From the NCBI RefSeq assembly GCF_029168945.1, contig NC_083602.1:69832600-69896599 (forward strand): 64,000 nucleotides of DNA, read 5' to 3'. The stretch is from Cannabis sativa (lineage: Eukaryota; Streptophyta; Magnoliopsida; Rosales; Cannabaceae). A program made the position numbers and the translations under genes. Of this stretch, positions 34,410 through 46,094 are shown piece after piece. The notes beneath the pieces were generated by a model. The model made no database searches and was not told the origin of the DNA. It was given only the letters and a program-made list of their open reading frames with translations. The stretch's first letter is position 1; each line of letters starts with the position of its first letter.

Positions 34410-36740
34410 TGTAACACCCTAACTACCTTAGGCGTATTACGTGATTTTCAAACATACTGTGCAGCTCGTTGCTAATCAACGAGGTTTATGGAAAAACGTG
34501 ATTAATTAAAATTTTGCTTTTTAATTAAACTTATAAAACAATATTACAAAAGGCTCGGGATCCCGATTATAAAAACGTTTACAAAAAGTTTAACTGTTTA
34601 ACTGATACATATAATAAAAGTCGTCTAACGACCAGTTACAAAAATCAGCCTCGCTGTCCCTATGATCGTACGCTCCAGGCCTAACCGCCCCGACATGTAC
34701 AACCTTCATAAGCTCGCTCACGGTCCATCAGCTCTAGCCTTGCCTTTACCTACACATCAACGTAGAAATGTGAGTCGACAGACTCAGTAAGAAAAGCATA
34801 ATAATACTCATACATAATACTAACTGCCGTGTCCAACACGATACTGAGTCCCGCTACTGCCATGTCCAACATGGTACTGAGCCACTACTGCCATGTCCAA
34901 CATGGTACTGAGTTCTGAACGTTCATAGGGACGGTACTATTGACACGTAACAACCTGATCGGTCGAACCGGTCATACTCCGCCGCCGGTCATACTCCAGC
35001 ACTGCACCGACGTGTTACTATATCCTCCCGATCGGTCGAACCGGTCATACTCCGCCGCCGGTCATACTCCAGCCTGTAACGACGGGATACGTCAATAGCA
35101 CGGAACCACCAACCAAGTGTCAGCCTGATCGGTCAAACCGGTCATACTCCGGCTGCTGGTCATACTCCAGCCTGTACCGACGTGACAGGGTTGGATGGTT
35201 CGAAGCCAACATACATATCTAATGTAATCTAACAGGCTTCCTACATGCACGCTAAACATGTAATCTACATATGCATACTGTTATACTAATCTTACCTGGA
35301 TTCCGAATTCAGGTGTGCCATCAACCCGACCGGAACCGAAGCCGAGCTACGGATTACTGGCTCCTAAACCATAAAAATCACAACGCTATAAGTGACACGC
35401 TAAATCACTTCCCGGGGACTAAAACTAGGAACTAAAAGTTTCCCTATCGATAAAAAGCATGGCAATACCCCCTAAAACATAAAAACAAGGAAAACTAGGG
35501 TTTCTGAAAATTCCCCAACCGGTAGACCGGTTGCCCAACCGGTAGACCGGTTGCCCAACCAGAATTCCGGTTCTGGGAAATTCAGAACACCCATCCGGAA
35601 TTCCGGATGCACAACCGGAATTCCGGTTCCTCGCAGGCAGCAACATCAAATAATCATATCTTGCACCATTCAATCCCAAATCACATGAAACCTTCCAGAC
35701 CTATTCTATACCTCCCCTAGAACATTTCTAAGGCAACAAAACCACCCAGATTGCACGAATTCAAAAATCACCATTAGAGCTCAAGCTTTGAGTTCTAAAC
35801 TCAAACTTGAGCAAACCTAGCTAGCATGCAATCAAATCCATTTAAACTTACTTAAACAAGCTTAACTAAGCCTCTAAAAACAATCAAAAACATCAACAAT
35901 ATCACAGCAACAGAATATAGACATTTCTCTTTGAAAACCATATTTTTGAGCTAAAAATCAAAAGTTTGAACAACACAACTAGCATGCATCATAACCAGCT
36001 CTATTCTACTCAATTGAACAAGATTTAAACCTCAGAAATCATATCACAAACACAGCAGCAACAACACCTCAAGCAAGCATGCATTTACTCACATTTTCAC
36101 CATTTTTATTCAAGAAATAAAGAGAAAGAGTTAGAATCACCTACCACAATCAAGAGCTCACAAATTAAGGTTAAATCAAGCTTTGAAAATTGAAGAAAAA
36201 CCCAGCTTTTGCACCCCAAATACCCAGCCGAAAGTGGAGAGGAAAAGAGAGTGTTTTTGGAAAATTCTATTTTCTTTTCTAAGTGTTTTTGTAAAAAAAG
36301 AAAGAAATAATAAAAACCCACTTAACATAACCATTTATTAAATCCATTTCAGCCAAAAACAATTAAATAAATAAACATTTAATTTCCAAATAAAAGTCAC
36401 TAAAAGACAAAAAGTCATTGGGGCAAAAAGACCATTTTGCCCCTCCATCATAAAATCACATAAACCATACTAAAGGGGTATTTTTGGGAAATTCTAAATT
36501 CCCGGTCATTCCCGACATTCCCAATGTCTAAAACCCGTCCCCAAACTACTAACATACTAAGCTGTGATTTCTATTGAGCCAAACGCCGAGTTCCAAAATA
36601 CCGGGCACCAGAATTACAAAATAGGCAAGCTACTAAATGACATAAATAACAGTATAATAAATTATTTAAATAGCTATAAATAATTTCATAATTAATCATA
36701 AACAACTGCTAATTTCCAAATTAACTAAGCGGGCTTTACA
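34410..36740 (-). repeat. 5' LTR of Tekay copy 1
   Basis: 2331 bp, the partner of 27336-29655. The main differences lie in the CGGTCATACTCC repeat block (34960-35190), where this copy has cleaner repeat units. The CCGG palindrome block is at 35510-35630. Confidence 0.9.
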
Positions 36741-36972
36741 TTAAATAATAAATTACTTTAATACCCAAAGCACGACTCTCTAAAGGCCCAACGTCGCTTT
36801 CCACAGCTTCCGAACACAAAAACAGGAATTGGGTACTTATATTAAATAACATAATAACATAAATAATATTAAATATATTTCCAAGATATACATTTCATAA
36901 TTATTAATTAATCTTATACTTAAATCTTAATTATTTAATAGTTCAAGGTATTAACCATAAGCGGTCTTTACA

Positions 36973-37184
36973 ACGTCGTTTTTATAATATGAAGGTGGCT
37001 GAAAATGTAACGAAAAACGACACGTCGTTTTTCTACAAGGGGAAAAACGACACGTCGTTTTCTCTCCTGAAGCGCTGCCTCACAAGACGGAAAAACGACA
37101 TGTCGTTTTTCACAGTGTGAAAAATGACATGTCGTTTACAACAAACGACAGCTTCAACATTCCATCCAAACGACACGTCGTTTT
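36973..37184. repeat. Cluster of ACGACAYGTCGT palindromes
   Basis: Copies are at 37013-37032, 37043-37061, 37091-37110 (a perfect 20-bp palindrome), 37121-37137 (one arm mutated) and 37168-37184. A half copy lies at 37143-37150, and a copy is split by the old solo LTR (25594-25605 plus 36978-36984). The core is AAACGAC, AC or AT, GTCGTTT. The spacers between copies are unrelated in sequence and vary in length. Confidence 0.8.
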
Positions 37185-37569
37185 GCGTCGTCTTCTTCAG
37201 CAGACTGGGTCTTTTTAACCCGTTTTTCAGCCACGCGGGTCCGACGGACCCGACCCAAACCCGATCGGGAATTGCGTTTCCGACGACCAAATTGCGTGTT
37301 TTCAAATCTGAAATATTCTAAATCAAATAATAAAGAGATCCACATAGATTTTATGCACGAAAACAAGAAAAAATATAAACTTTAATATCACGAAGTTAAT
37401 CGGGTCCGAAAAAGTTTTAACTGAATTTTTTTCCATCTTTAAGTTTTTAAAGGGATTTTCAATGCTTAGATCGATCTATAATACTATACGAATATAGTAA
37501 TATATATAGAATTCGAAATAAACACCGAAAAAATGAAAAACAGAAAAAATTAAACTTTACATCGATAAC

Positions 37570-37920
37570 TTTATGATATATATATATATATGCATGTATA
37601 TATATCCATGTATATATCACATAAAAGAAAATGAATATTATGAATATTATTATGCGATAAAACATATATATAATATACAATATATATAAACATATATACA
37701 TATATATGTAAATATACCAAAAAATAAAAATTATATATACCGTACGTGTATGTATATAGTATATATATATGAATGGTATGAATAAAGATATATATATATA
37801 CTGATGAAAATGTATATATATAATATAAATGGTATGAATATAAGTATATATGTATACACACGAACTGAACCGAAAACAAATATATATATATGAACAGTGT
37901 ATATGTGTATATATATAAAG
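37570..37920. repeat. TA-rich microsatellite-like tract
   Basis: Imperfect (TA)n with interspersed TATATG, TATATC and GTATGAAT words, including two related segments with GAATGGTATGAATA. There is no coding signal; the long open frames arise from the period-2 composition. Confidence 0.7.
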
Positions 37921-37950
37921 CTCAACCAAAATCAAGACAGAGATAAAACC

Positions 37951-37964
37951 GCTCTGATACCAAC
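37951..37964 (-). other. Primer-binding site of Copia element A
   Basis: The minus strand reads GTTGGTATCAGAGC immediately inside the 5' LTR. It matches the 3' end of initiator methionine tRNA and shows that the right LTR is the 5' one. Confidence 0.85.
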
Positions 37965-38484
37965 TGTTAGACATTTATATATATAAACTGAAATAAATAT
38001 GTATGTGTATATAAAATGAGAAATAAATAAATATATACACTATATAACTTAAGGATCGAAATACCTCCAGCCATTGATTCTTGAGCTTCAAACCCACATA
38101 AGCTTTGATCTGCAAAGCAAACTGGTTGATGTGGGTAATCGGGCTTCCTCGCTCTCTCAACTCTCTTTAGATAGAATTTGCTGTTATGAACAGAATGAGT
38201 GAGGAGCTCGGGGACCGAGACCCTATATTTATAAGTGAGATACTCCATCAGTATCTGCGCCACATTAATTGTCAGAATATTTTGACAATTAATTCAGGAA
38301 ATCAAATCAGGTAATGAATATAGAAATCTGACCATATATAGAATATTACATAATTGATATTGTCCAGATTCAATGAATATAAAATATTCATTTATCAGAA
38401 AATCAATTATTTATTTATTTCCTTAAATATAAATTTATTTCTTTAAATAGAAATATATTTCCTTAAATAAAAAATATTTTTATA
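37965..38484 (-). repeat. 5' LTR of Copia element A
   Basis: 520 bp, the partner of 19873-20386. Both LTRs end in TATA on the plus strand right before the TTAAT duplication or the polypurine tract, so the sense 5' tip is TA instead of TG. Confidence 0.85.
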
Positions 38485-38504
38485 TTAATAAGTATCGTTA
38501 ATGA

Positions 38505-40383
38505 TGTTGGGTTTTATGCCCTAAATAAAACTCATTTCAATATAATCAGATTTACTTATTAATATAGATCAGAAATAACATTTAATGTTGCATGGTTCAC
38601 ATGATTTATTTCATGATTATATGTACATAATGTATAAATTCATCTGAAACCCTTTTCACATACTTGATCCTGTTTATTGTGCCGTCAACATATTGGAAAG
38701 TAAACATGACTGTGAATAAAGTTTCCTAGATTTATCAGACATAGGGTTTTACTGATATGATAATCTACAACAGAGTTTACTTGTATTTGGAGAAATACAA
38801 TGTTCTTTCCAGAACATTGGTTAAAGTAAAGCTCAGGTTGGATGCATGGAGTATGCATCGGAATGGACCGATATTGAACTTTGACTTAGATTTAATTAAA
38901 CTTACCGTAAAATCTATTCAAGTCAATATCGCCAAGTTGATCCTAGATCAAATGATCTTAATCCTGTTATGATTAGGCTCAATCTTGAAAGGCTATTCGT
39001 GTTCTTTGATTTGTTAGTTAAGCCTACTTTTAGGTCAGGGTGATACGTACATTTTGGGAACACGGTAGTGCAATTGAGTGGGAGCGCTAGCATAAACATG
39101 GAATCTATAGCTTCTATCTGGCGAATAGTAAGCAAAGGATGATCTCCTTCGAGCTTGACCAAACGAAAATAAATGGTGGAGATCTCATTTCACATAAGTT
39201 GAAATATCATTTATACGGGGTCAAGTGTTTTAAGGATAAAATACATAGTAGGGTGTTACGGTAATTTAATCCCTTTACTGTGTAGATCATTCATATAGAG
39301 GATAATTGATCACATTAGGATCATAACAATGGATAACTAATGATGTGTCTATATGGTGGAACATATAGAGCATTCTATATACTGAGAGTGCAATTCTAAG
39401 TTCTATGCGTGGATTCAACGAAGAATTAATAAGTTAGTGAAAGTGCTAAATTCTTGATCTACTTATTGGAAGCTCGGTTATATAGACCCATGGTCCCCGC
39501 ACTAGTTGAGATAATATTGCTTGTAAGACTCATGTAATTGGTTTTGATTAATCAATTATAATCCTCAAATTAGACTACGTCTATTTGTGAATTTTTCACT
39601 AAGTAAGGGCGAAATTGTAAAGTAAGAGTTTTAGGGGCATATTTGTTAATTATGATACTTTGTATGGTTCAATTAATAAATATGATAAATGACAATATTA
39701 TTTAATAATTATTTATAGTTATTAAATAGTTAGAATTGGCATTTAAATGCTTGAATTAGGAAATTGGCATTTTTGAGAAAATTAAATACAAAAGGTGTTA
39801 AAATTGCAAAATTGCAAAAAGCAAGGCCCAATCCACTAAGTGCATGGCCGGCCACCTATTGTAGGTATTTTAAGTTGATTTTTTTCATTATTTTAATGTC
39901 ATATAATTCAAATCTAACCCTAGTGGAATGCTATAAATAGATAGTGAAGGCTTCAGGAAAAATAGACTTTCTGAATGAGAAAAACCTGAGCCTCCTATCT
40001 CTCTTCTCTAGCCGCCACTCTCACGCTCTCTTCTTCCTTGATAATTTCGACCTACCTTAGTGATTAGAGTAGTGCCCACACACATCAAGCAATACCTCAA
40101 TCATAGTGAGGAAGATCGTGAAGAAAGATCATCAGCAAAGGAGTTTCAGCATCAAAGATTCAGAGAAAGAGATCCAGGTTCAGATATTGATAATGCTCTG
40201 CTACAGAAAGGAATCAAGGGCTAGATATCTGAACGGAAGGAGTCATTATATTCCGCTGCACCCAATGTAAGGTTTCCTAAACTTTATATGTGTTTAATTT
40301 ATCGTTTTAGAAAGTTCTTATTTACGATGTTAATAAACATACTTGTGAGTAGATCTAAGATCCTGGTAAAATAATTTCCAAAA
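38505..40383 (+). repeat. 5' LTR of Copia element B
   Basis: 1879 bp, aligning along its length with 59696-61566 and, inverted, with 12840-14727. It contains a probable TATA box (TATAAATAG, about 39932-39940). The ORF at 38757-38972 is part of the LTR and not a gene. Confidence 0.88.
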
Positions 40384-40385
40384 AC

Positions 40386-40398
40386 TGGCCTCAGAGCC
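40386..40398 (+). other. Primer-binding site of Copia element B, degenerate
   Basis: TGGCCTCAGAGCC, two bases inside the LTR edge, differs from the iMet primer site TGGTATCAGAGCC at two positions. Confidence 0.7.
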
Positions 40399-42504
40399 AT
40401 GGTAATTGATTTACTTGCAAGAAATTTGGACTTTAAAACGATTGTTTGTATGTTTTTGGATGGTATCATGTTGTATTGAGTGTTATTTGATGATTGATTG
40501 ATGTTTGTAAATTTTCGTGAAAACTAATTGCGATTCTGTTTCTGGAATTATTTTTATTGGATAGTATGGAAAAAAATTAAGTAAGTTAGCCTTTTACAGA
40601 ACTCAATTTCGATTTTATTTGAATTAGTTATGATTTTTTGAAGATTCAAAAAAAATCGGAGCTGTGCTGAAATTTTCCTGCGATCGCGAAATCTGTCCGT
40701 ACAGTTCACAATTTTTTCGTTTTTCTTCGATTTTTCATGCTTTTTCATGGAATTAACTTCCGATTTTTTGTATAGTTTTGTATTTATACTATTACTATTC
40801 CTAATTCAATTCTAATTATCGTTTTGAATTAATTTAATATTTTTTAAATTTAATTCAAGATATTAGTGTAATTTGAATTTGAATAGAATTAGTATCTATC
40901 TTCTTGCTTAAAAAATCTATCTTAGTTTTATATTTGATTATATCTTATCTTAATTTTAAATTTAAGGTCAGATTTTATATATATTTTTTAAATTAAATCT
41001 TTTTTAGATATTTTAACCTTATTTAAATTTAAAATAAGATAATTATAATCATGTAATTTTAAATAGATGTAAGATATTTTGCTAACTTTTAAATTTTGTT
41101 ATTTTATTTATTTAAATTAAATTTAAAATCTGAAAAAGATATTTAACTTATCTTTTCTAATTTTTATTTATAAAATAACATTTAAATTTTAAAAGTAGTT
41201 AGCAAATTTTGAAATGATATTTAGGTTGGTTGAAACCTAATTTTTCAAAATTGTAGGTTTAATTTTAAATTTAATTTTTTTTTAAATTTTGAATGATTCA
41301 AATTTTTTTAAAATTTTCGAAAAATTATTTTTTAATTAATTAATTATTTCGAAATTAATTATTTAATTTAAAATTAAATAAATCCTACATCCAACTATCC
41401 AGCTAACCTTGTTGCAGGAGTATGTGTTTTAGCTTGTTTGTAAGTTTTCAAAACCTATTATTACTTGATTGCAAATAGCCATGGTTACTTTTTGCCAGAT
41501 CTAATGATCTGATGGCTCCCTTGGTCAAGTTAATAATTTGTAACAGGTATATTTACAATCTTCTTTCATCTGTGTATGACCTAGCAACATGATAGGACCC
41601 ATCCAAAGTGTGCCTGTGTGAGCCTATGTGTTTAATTTGATCATAGATACATATAGGTTGTTGTTGCTAAAATAAATTATCATAGTTCTTGATAGAATTT
41701 ATTTAGGCCCATTTAGTTATTGGGCCTATTCAATTAATAACAGTTGTTCTTATTAAGGTTAAATTCCTCTCTTTTGGGCCTTGTGTGAGAGTTGGGAGCC
41801 ATAGAAGTGGGTACGACATACTGAACCCAGCACCCCCTCACATGAACCACCCCAATTGTGAAGGCCCATTTGCCTGATTTGAACAACTGTACTAGGTTAA
41901 TTACACTAGTTTAACCTAATAAAATTGATTAGCAACATAATTAATTTCATTTATTTTGAAATTAATTTAAGAAAATTATAGTTTAAAGAATTTTTTATTC
42001 TAAGCTAAACTATATGTATTTTCTTGTATTTAATTAAATATAGAATTATAACCATCTAGATTCTTTCTGGAACTTAATTTAAATTTTTCATTAAATATTC
42101 TTATTTAAGTTGATATTTAGTTATCTACAACTAACCAACTTAAATCTGAATATCTTTTGAATTTCAAATTTCAAAATTAAGTTGAGGAATTTTAGGCATT
42201 GGTTAATAAGATTCTTTAGATATTTTTTAAGTTAATATCTTTTCGAATATTAACTTAAAATGGAATATTTTCAAATTAAGTGGTTACAACTTAATTTTTG
42301 ATATTTAATTAAATTTAAATTTGAAAAAAATTTAAGTTCTAGATTTTTTCTAATACAACTTAAATTAGATATTTTTTTTCAAATTTTGTGGAAAAGATAC
42401 TTAGTCAAATAAGATATTTTCTAGATAATTATTTCTAGACTACTTATTAAATCTAATATTAAATAGGAAAATATTATACATTGTGAAATTAATTATTTAT
42501 ATAA
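40399..42504 (+). other. 5' leader of Copia element B, A/T-rich and non-coding
   Basis: No open frame of note. The first 900 bases are A/T-rich with recurring AAATTTAA words. A more complex part (41400-41890) has no recognisable protein. From 41900 the A/T-rich pattern resumes up to the Mutator-like element. Confidence 0.5.
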
Positions 42505-43774
42505 GGGAAATTTGCGGCAAAAGTCCCCAAAAAGTTCACGTTGATGCTGATTAGTCCCCAAGGTCCAAAAATAGCGGCAATAGTCCTCAAGGTCACACTC
42601 TTTATTTGTCCGTTGGTCTCCAAGTTAACAGATATGTTAAACCCAATTCAAATGCCACGTGTCGAAATATTATTGGTGGGTATTATTATTTTAATTTAAA
42701 AAAATAAAAATAAAAATAAATAATTTAAAAAAAAAATTCCTTTTTTTTTCTTTTTTCTTTTTCTTTCTTTTCTTCTTCATCTTCTTCGTATTCTTCTTCT
42801 TCTTCTCTTCTCACTGCCAGCACCACCAACCACCAACCCCCAACTCTCAACCCCAAACCACCACCACCACCACCACCACCACTCCCAAATAATTTCCTAT
42901 GCATTAATAAATTTCCAATGCATTAATAAAAAATCCCAAAACCCCAAAAAATAATTTAAATTAAAAAAAGAAAACTAAAAAATCTCATCTCCAATCTTCT
43001 CTGACCATCTTCGTCTTCTTCATCTTGGACCACACCCTCACCCCCGTTCAACTGACCAACACCCATTCCCAGCCACCCCCTTCAGTAACATCTAAGGTTC
43101 CATTCTATTTTCCATCAACAAACCCTCAATCAAAACCCCCAAATTAAAACCCATAAATTGTTAGATCAGTAACACCAAATTCACACAAAGAATCGCCAAA
43201 ATAAAAATAAAAAACAAACAGCAGAAAAACCCACAAATTAGAGATCGAGAGGATGAGCTTTTGGTGGCTGGTTGATAGGTTGCGACTGGGCGACTGTCAT
43301 CTCCACCACTGGCTTCATCTCCGGCAAGAAAAAATCCACAGTACGTCGTCGGTCGGGGTTTGGGGATTCTAATATTTCGTCGGCTACGATTGGGGCGGTG
43401 GTGGTGGTGGTTTGGGGTTGAGAGTTGGGGGTTGGTAGTTGGTGGTGTTGGCAATGAGAAGAGAAGAAGAAGAAGAATACGAAGAAGATGAAGAAGAAAA
43501 GAAAGAAAAAGAAAAAAAAAAGAAAAAAGAAAAAAAAAGGAATTTTTTTTTAAAATTATTTATTTTTATTTTTATTTTTTTAAATTAAAATAATAATACC
43601 CACCAATAATATTTCGACACGTGGCATTTGAATTGGGCTTAACAGATCTCTTAACTTGGAGACCAACAGACAAATAAAAAGTGTGACCTTGAGGACTATT
43701 GCCGCTATTTTTAGACCTTGGGGACTAATCAGCATCAACGTGAACTTTTTGGGGTCTTTTGCCGCAAATTTCCC
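42505..43774. mobile_element. Mutator-like foldback element with very long TIRs
   Basis: The ends read GGGAAATTTGCGGCAAAAG on both strands. The inverted repeats continue through a CACGTG-containing segment, a pyrimidine/purine tract and a CCACCAAC-type tract to about 42880 and 43393, some 370-380 bp per arm. Perfect 9-bp duplications TTTATATAA flank it (42496-42504 and 43775-43783). The about 500-bp centre has no credible gene; the 97-codon ORF at 43161-43454 runs into the inverted repeat. It is related in design and terminal words to the element at 14865-16198. Confidence 0.85.
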
Positions 43775-43783
43775 TTTATATAA

Positions 43784-46090
43784 TTAATTTTGGTACAATT
43801 TATTTTAAGTATATTTTTCCTAGTATTAAACTAGAGACTAATAATTAAGCCTTCTCTACACTTAATTATTTATTTCTTGAATTTAATACATTTAATTAAT
43901 TTGAAAATTGAATATATAAGTTGATTTTTATCATCATACTTAAATATTTCTTTTTCATGACATTTAATTAAATAGAAAATTATTTTTAGTTGAAATTTAT
44001 TTTTTCAACTAAATTTAAATAATTTTCAAAATATATTTTTTCTTTATTTTATTAATCAATTTTCGAAATTGCATTTCGTAAATGCTAGAATTTCGAACTT
44101 TATCTTGAAAAATAGATTAAGTTGTAAATTAATTATTTATTTTAATTAATTCTTGGATCAACTTAAATCAATGATTTTTTCATTTATTGATTAATTTAAA
44201 ATAAATTGAATTAAAGTATATTATTAGAAATTGAATTAATTAGTCAAAGGAAAATCTAGATAGATGATATTTTTGCTTGAAGTATTTTTCTAGTGTATTT
44301 AATTAAATAGAAAATTAATATTTAAGTTGATTTTCATCATCATACTTAAATATTTGAAATTTTTCTTATATATTTAATTAAATAGGAAAATTATATTTTT
44401 TGTTGTAAATTAATTTTATTAATTAATTTTGGGCTAACATTAAATTAGAATAATTTTTCCAGGATTAATTTTTTTTATTTTAACAAGCATTTTCGAAAAT
44501 TGTATTCTTAAATACTTTAATTTTTCGAAATGCAATATATATTTATAGAAAATTAAATTTGAGTTGTAAATTAATTTATATTAATTTTGTAACAACTTAA
44601 ATTGAATATTTTTCTAAATATTTATTGGAAATTATTTCTAAGATGGAAATAATTCATGTTATTTTTATATCCATCTAAGTAAAATTTATAAATATTAAAA
44701 TAAAATTTATATTTAGAATTTTTCATTCTAAATTGGAAATTTTAAATAAATATATATTTAAAATAAATAAATTAAATAAAGAGAATCAAAGAAAATACAA
44801 CTCACTTTAAATAATGAGCTTGATTATTATTAAGATATTCGATCTCCATTGTTGGTCTTACAAAAGTTAAATGTTTTCAATATAACCTCGAGACGCTAGA
44901 CTTCGTCCACCTATGGATGGTTATTCGTTGAACGCATTTAACACCGTAAGATTTCATTTGATAAGTGTTTTGTGAGTTTTCGTCTCTATTTAGACTCTCC
45001 CCTACGGTGACTACTTAGAGATAAACTCATAAAACATGAAACAATGGTGGAAGCTCATAAAATGAGAATAACCTTGACTCTCGCCTACCGGGACAACGTT
45101 GGATTCTTATTTTGATCGAATAAAAGGTTGCTAGAATGGTTTCTATTTTAGATGAGCTGACAACTCTATTCAATAAATGATGCTTTGACTCTCGCCTACC
45201 GGACAATCGTATCGCTTGTTGAAAATCTTGGAAATTATTTAGGATTGTATGTTTTAGTATTTTCACTAGTCATTCCTATTTGCTATATGTTTATAATTTC
45301 TGAATTGTGTATGAATTTATATTGAACCATGTTATTTTCTGTTATTAAGTTGTAGTTTAATTTTGAATCTTCATTGTTGGTCTAACATGTTTGTTTTTCT
45401 AATGAGATAAATCCCTAATGGATTTTCACCATTAGACATACATAATAGTGTAAGATATCGAAAGATAAATATTGTATATGCAACATCTAGCTGTTCATCA
45501 ATTGATGACAACTTAGACTAGTATTTTTACAATATGAAACAAGAAGATTACATAAATAAGATTACTTTGTCTTTCGCTAATCGAAGCATCGTTGGATTCT
45601 TATTTATAAACGAAATTATCCTAATTCCTCTTAACTTATTCATTTCGAATTAGCTTCAAAACATATCATTGGATGAATGGTCTATAAATCATTTCATGTC
45701 ATTCTATATTTTCTCTTAAGAAATTAAATGACGCATATGATTATAATCCCGAAATTCTATTCCCAATTGATATAAATCCTCAATCTTAGAAATCTCCTAC
45801 TTGTATGGGCAAATCTGACTTAGAGTTTGTATTAGTAGTGGTGGTCCAAGAAAGAATTACTCATTATATTTGGTTGAATTTAAGTCTTTGACTTTAATTT
45901 TAGAATCCAAACAGAAATTTTCTTATATTTCTAATTCCAGATACAATACAGTTACACTTTCTCAAGTGTTTAATATCCATCTTTTATTAATGGATTCAAA
46001 CTGTATGGAATATGAGTTAGGTATTCTGTGACCAGGATCCACTTGCACTATTCTAAGAATTCTTTTATAAACCTATGTCATCAAAAGACA
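43784..46090 (+). other. Leader and gag region of Copia element B, decayed
   Basis: A/T-rich to about 44800, with a repeated segment around AGTTGATTTT, CATCATACTTAAATATTT (about 43918-43950 and 44320-44352). From 44880 a more complex region follows, with a repeated GACTCTCGCCTACCGG word. A weak gag-like context is expected here, but I cannot name a domain. Confidence 0.5.
45060..45620. repeat. Repeats with GACTCTCGCCTACCGG and GTTGGATTCTTATTT
   Basis: TTGACTCTCGCCTACCGG occurs at about 45075 and 45186, and a weaker form (TTGTCTTTCGCTAATCG) at about 45568. The word CGTTGGATTCTTATTT follows the first and third copies. They look like the remains of a longer duplicated unit in the Copia B interior. 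Confidence 0.55.
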
Positions 46091-46094
46091 CTAC

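Larger units (their letters stand above)
27336..36740 (-). mobile_element. Full-length Ty3/Gypsy Tekay-type chromovirus, copy 1
   Basis: LTRs of about 2.3 kb (27336-29655 and 34410-36740) begin TGTAACACCC and end GGGCTTTACA. Target duplications are TTAAA (27331-27335 and 36741-36745). The minus strand carries gag, protease-like, reverse transcriptase, RNase H, integrase and a C-terminal chromodomain in Ty3/Gypsy order. The primer site matches tRNA-iMet and the polypurine tract is AAGGGGGGATAG. The LTR length and chromodomain tail fit the Tekay (Del) clade. Several stops and frameshifts break the polyprotein, so the copy is not autonomous as it stands. The two LTRs differ only by scattered substitutions and in the tandem-repeat part, which suggests a recent insertion. 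Confidence 0.92.
25606..36972 (-). mobile_element. Old solo Tekay-like LTR, split by Tekay copy 1
   Basis: The block begins TGTAACGCCCG at 25606 and ends AGCGGTCTTTACA at 36972, with 5-bp duplications ACGTC at 25601-25605 and 36973-36977. Taking out Tekay copy 1 (27336-36740) and one duplicated TTAAA leaves about 1957 bp. It is a diverged relative of the Tekay LTRs, sharing the terminal words, GACTCAGTAAGA, the GGGATCCCGA word and the AACCGG palindromes, and it has the same orientation. There is no internal region, so it is a solo LTR that was later used as an insertion site. Confidence 0.8.
36978..37964 (-). other. 5' leader of Copia element A
   Basis: The leader lies between the primer-binding site and the first coding remnants. 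It contains the ACGACAYGTCGT palindrome cluster (to 37184), a short more complex part (37195-37320) and a long TA-rich microsatellite-like stretch (37570-37920). ORFs over the TA-rich part give Ile/Tyr runs and are not genes. Confidence 0.6.
19873..38484 (-). mobile_element. Copia element A, decayed, interrupted by nested Tekay insertions
   Basis: Near-identical LTRs at 19873-20386 and 37965-38484 are flanked by TTAAT (19868-19872 and 38485-38489). The sense strand is minus: the tRNA-iMet-type primer-binding site lies next to the right LTR and the polypurine tract next to the left one. Coding remnants follow Copia order, with a reverse transcriptase YVDN motif near 21550 and the polyprotein C terminus at 20708-20773. 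The LTRs read TATAAG to TCTAACA, so the 5' tip is TA rather than TG in both copies. The interior is interrupted at 25606-36972 by an old solo Tekay-like LTR that itself holds a full Tekay element. Most of the coding region is beyond recognition. Confidence 0.85.

Noticed and set aside
36973..37184. Resemblance of the palindrome cluster to a CRISPR array
   Set aside because: Repeat spacing is irregular, copies are short and mutated, there are no cas genes, and the context is a plant retrotransposon leader.
37459..37974. Long minus-strand ORFs of 64-171 codons with Ile/Tyr-rich products
   Set aside because: They lie on a TA-dinucleotide tract in the Copia A leader; three frames are open at once because of the period-2 composition.
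38757..39162. ORFs in the Copia B LTR, repeated at 59950-60355 and 61141-61407
   Set aside because: They are LTR sequence present in both LTRs, with no known domain and no coding context.
42505..43774. Long hairpin as a possible microRNA precursor
   Set aside because: The 9-bp duplications and terminal words show a transposable element; arms of about 370 bp are far longer than typical microRNA precursors, though small RNAs may still arise.
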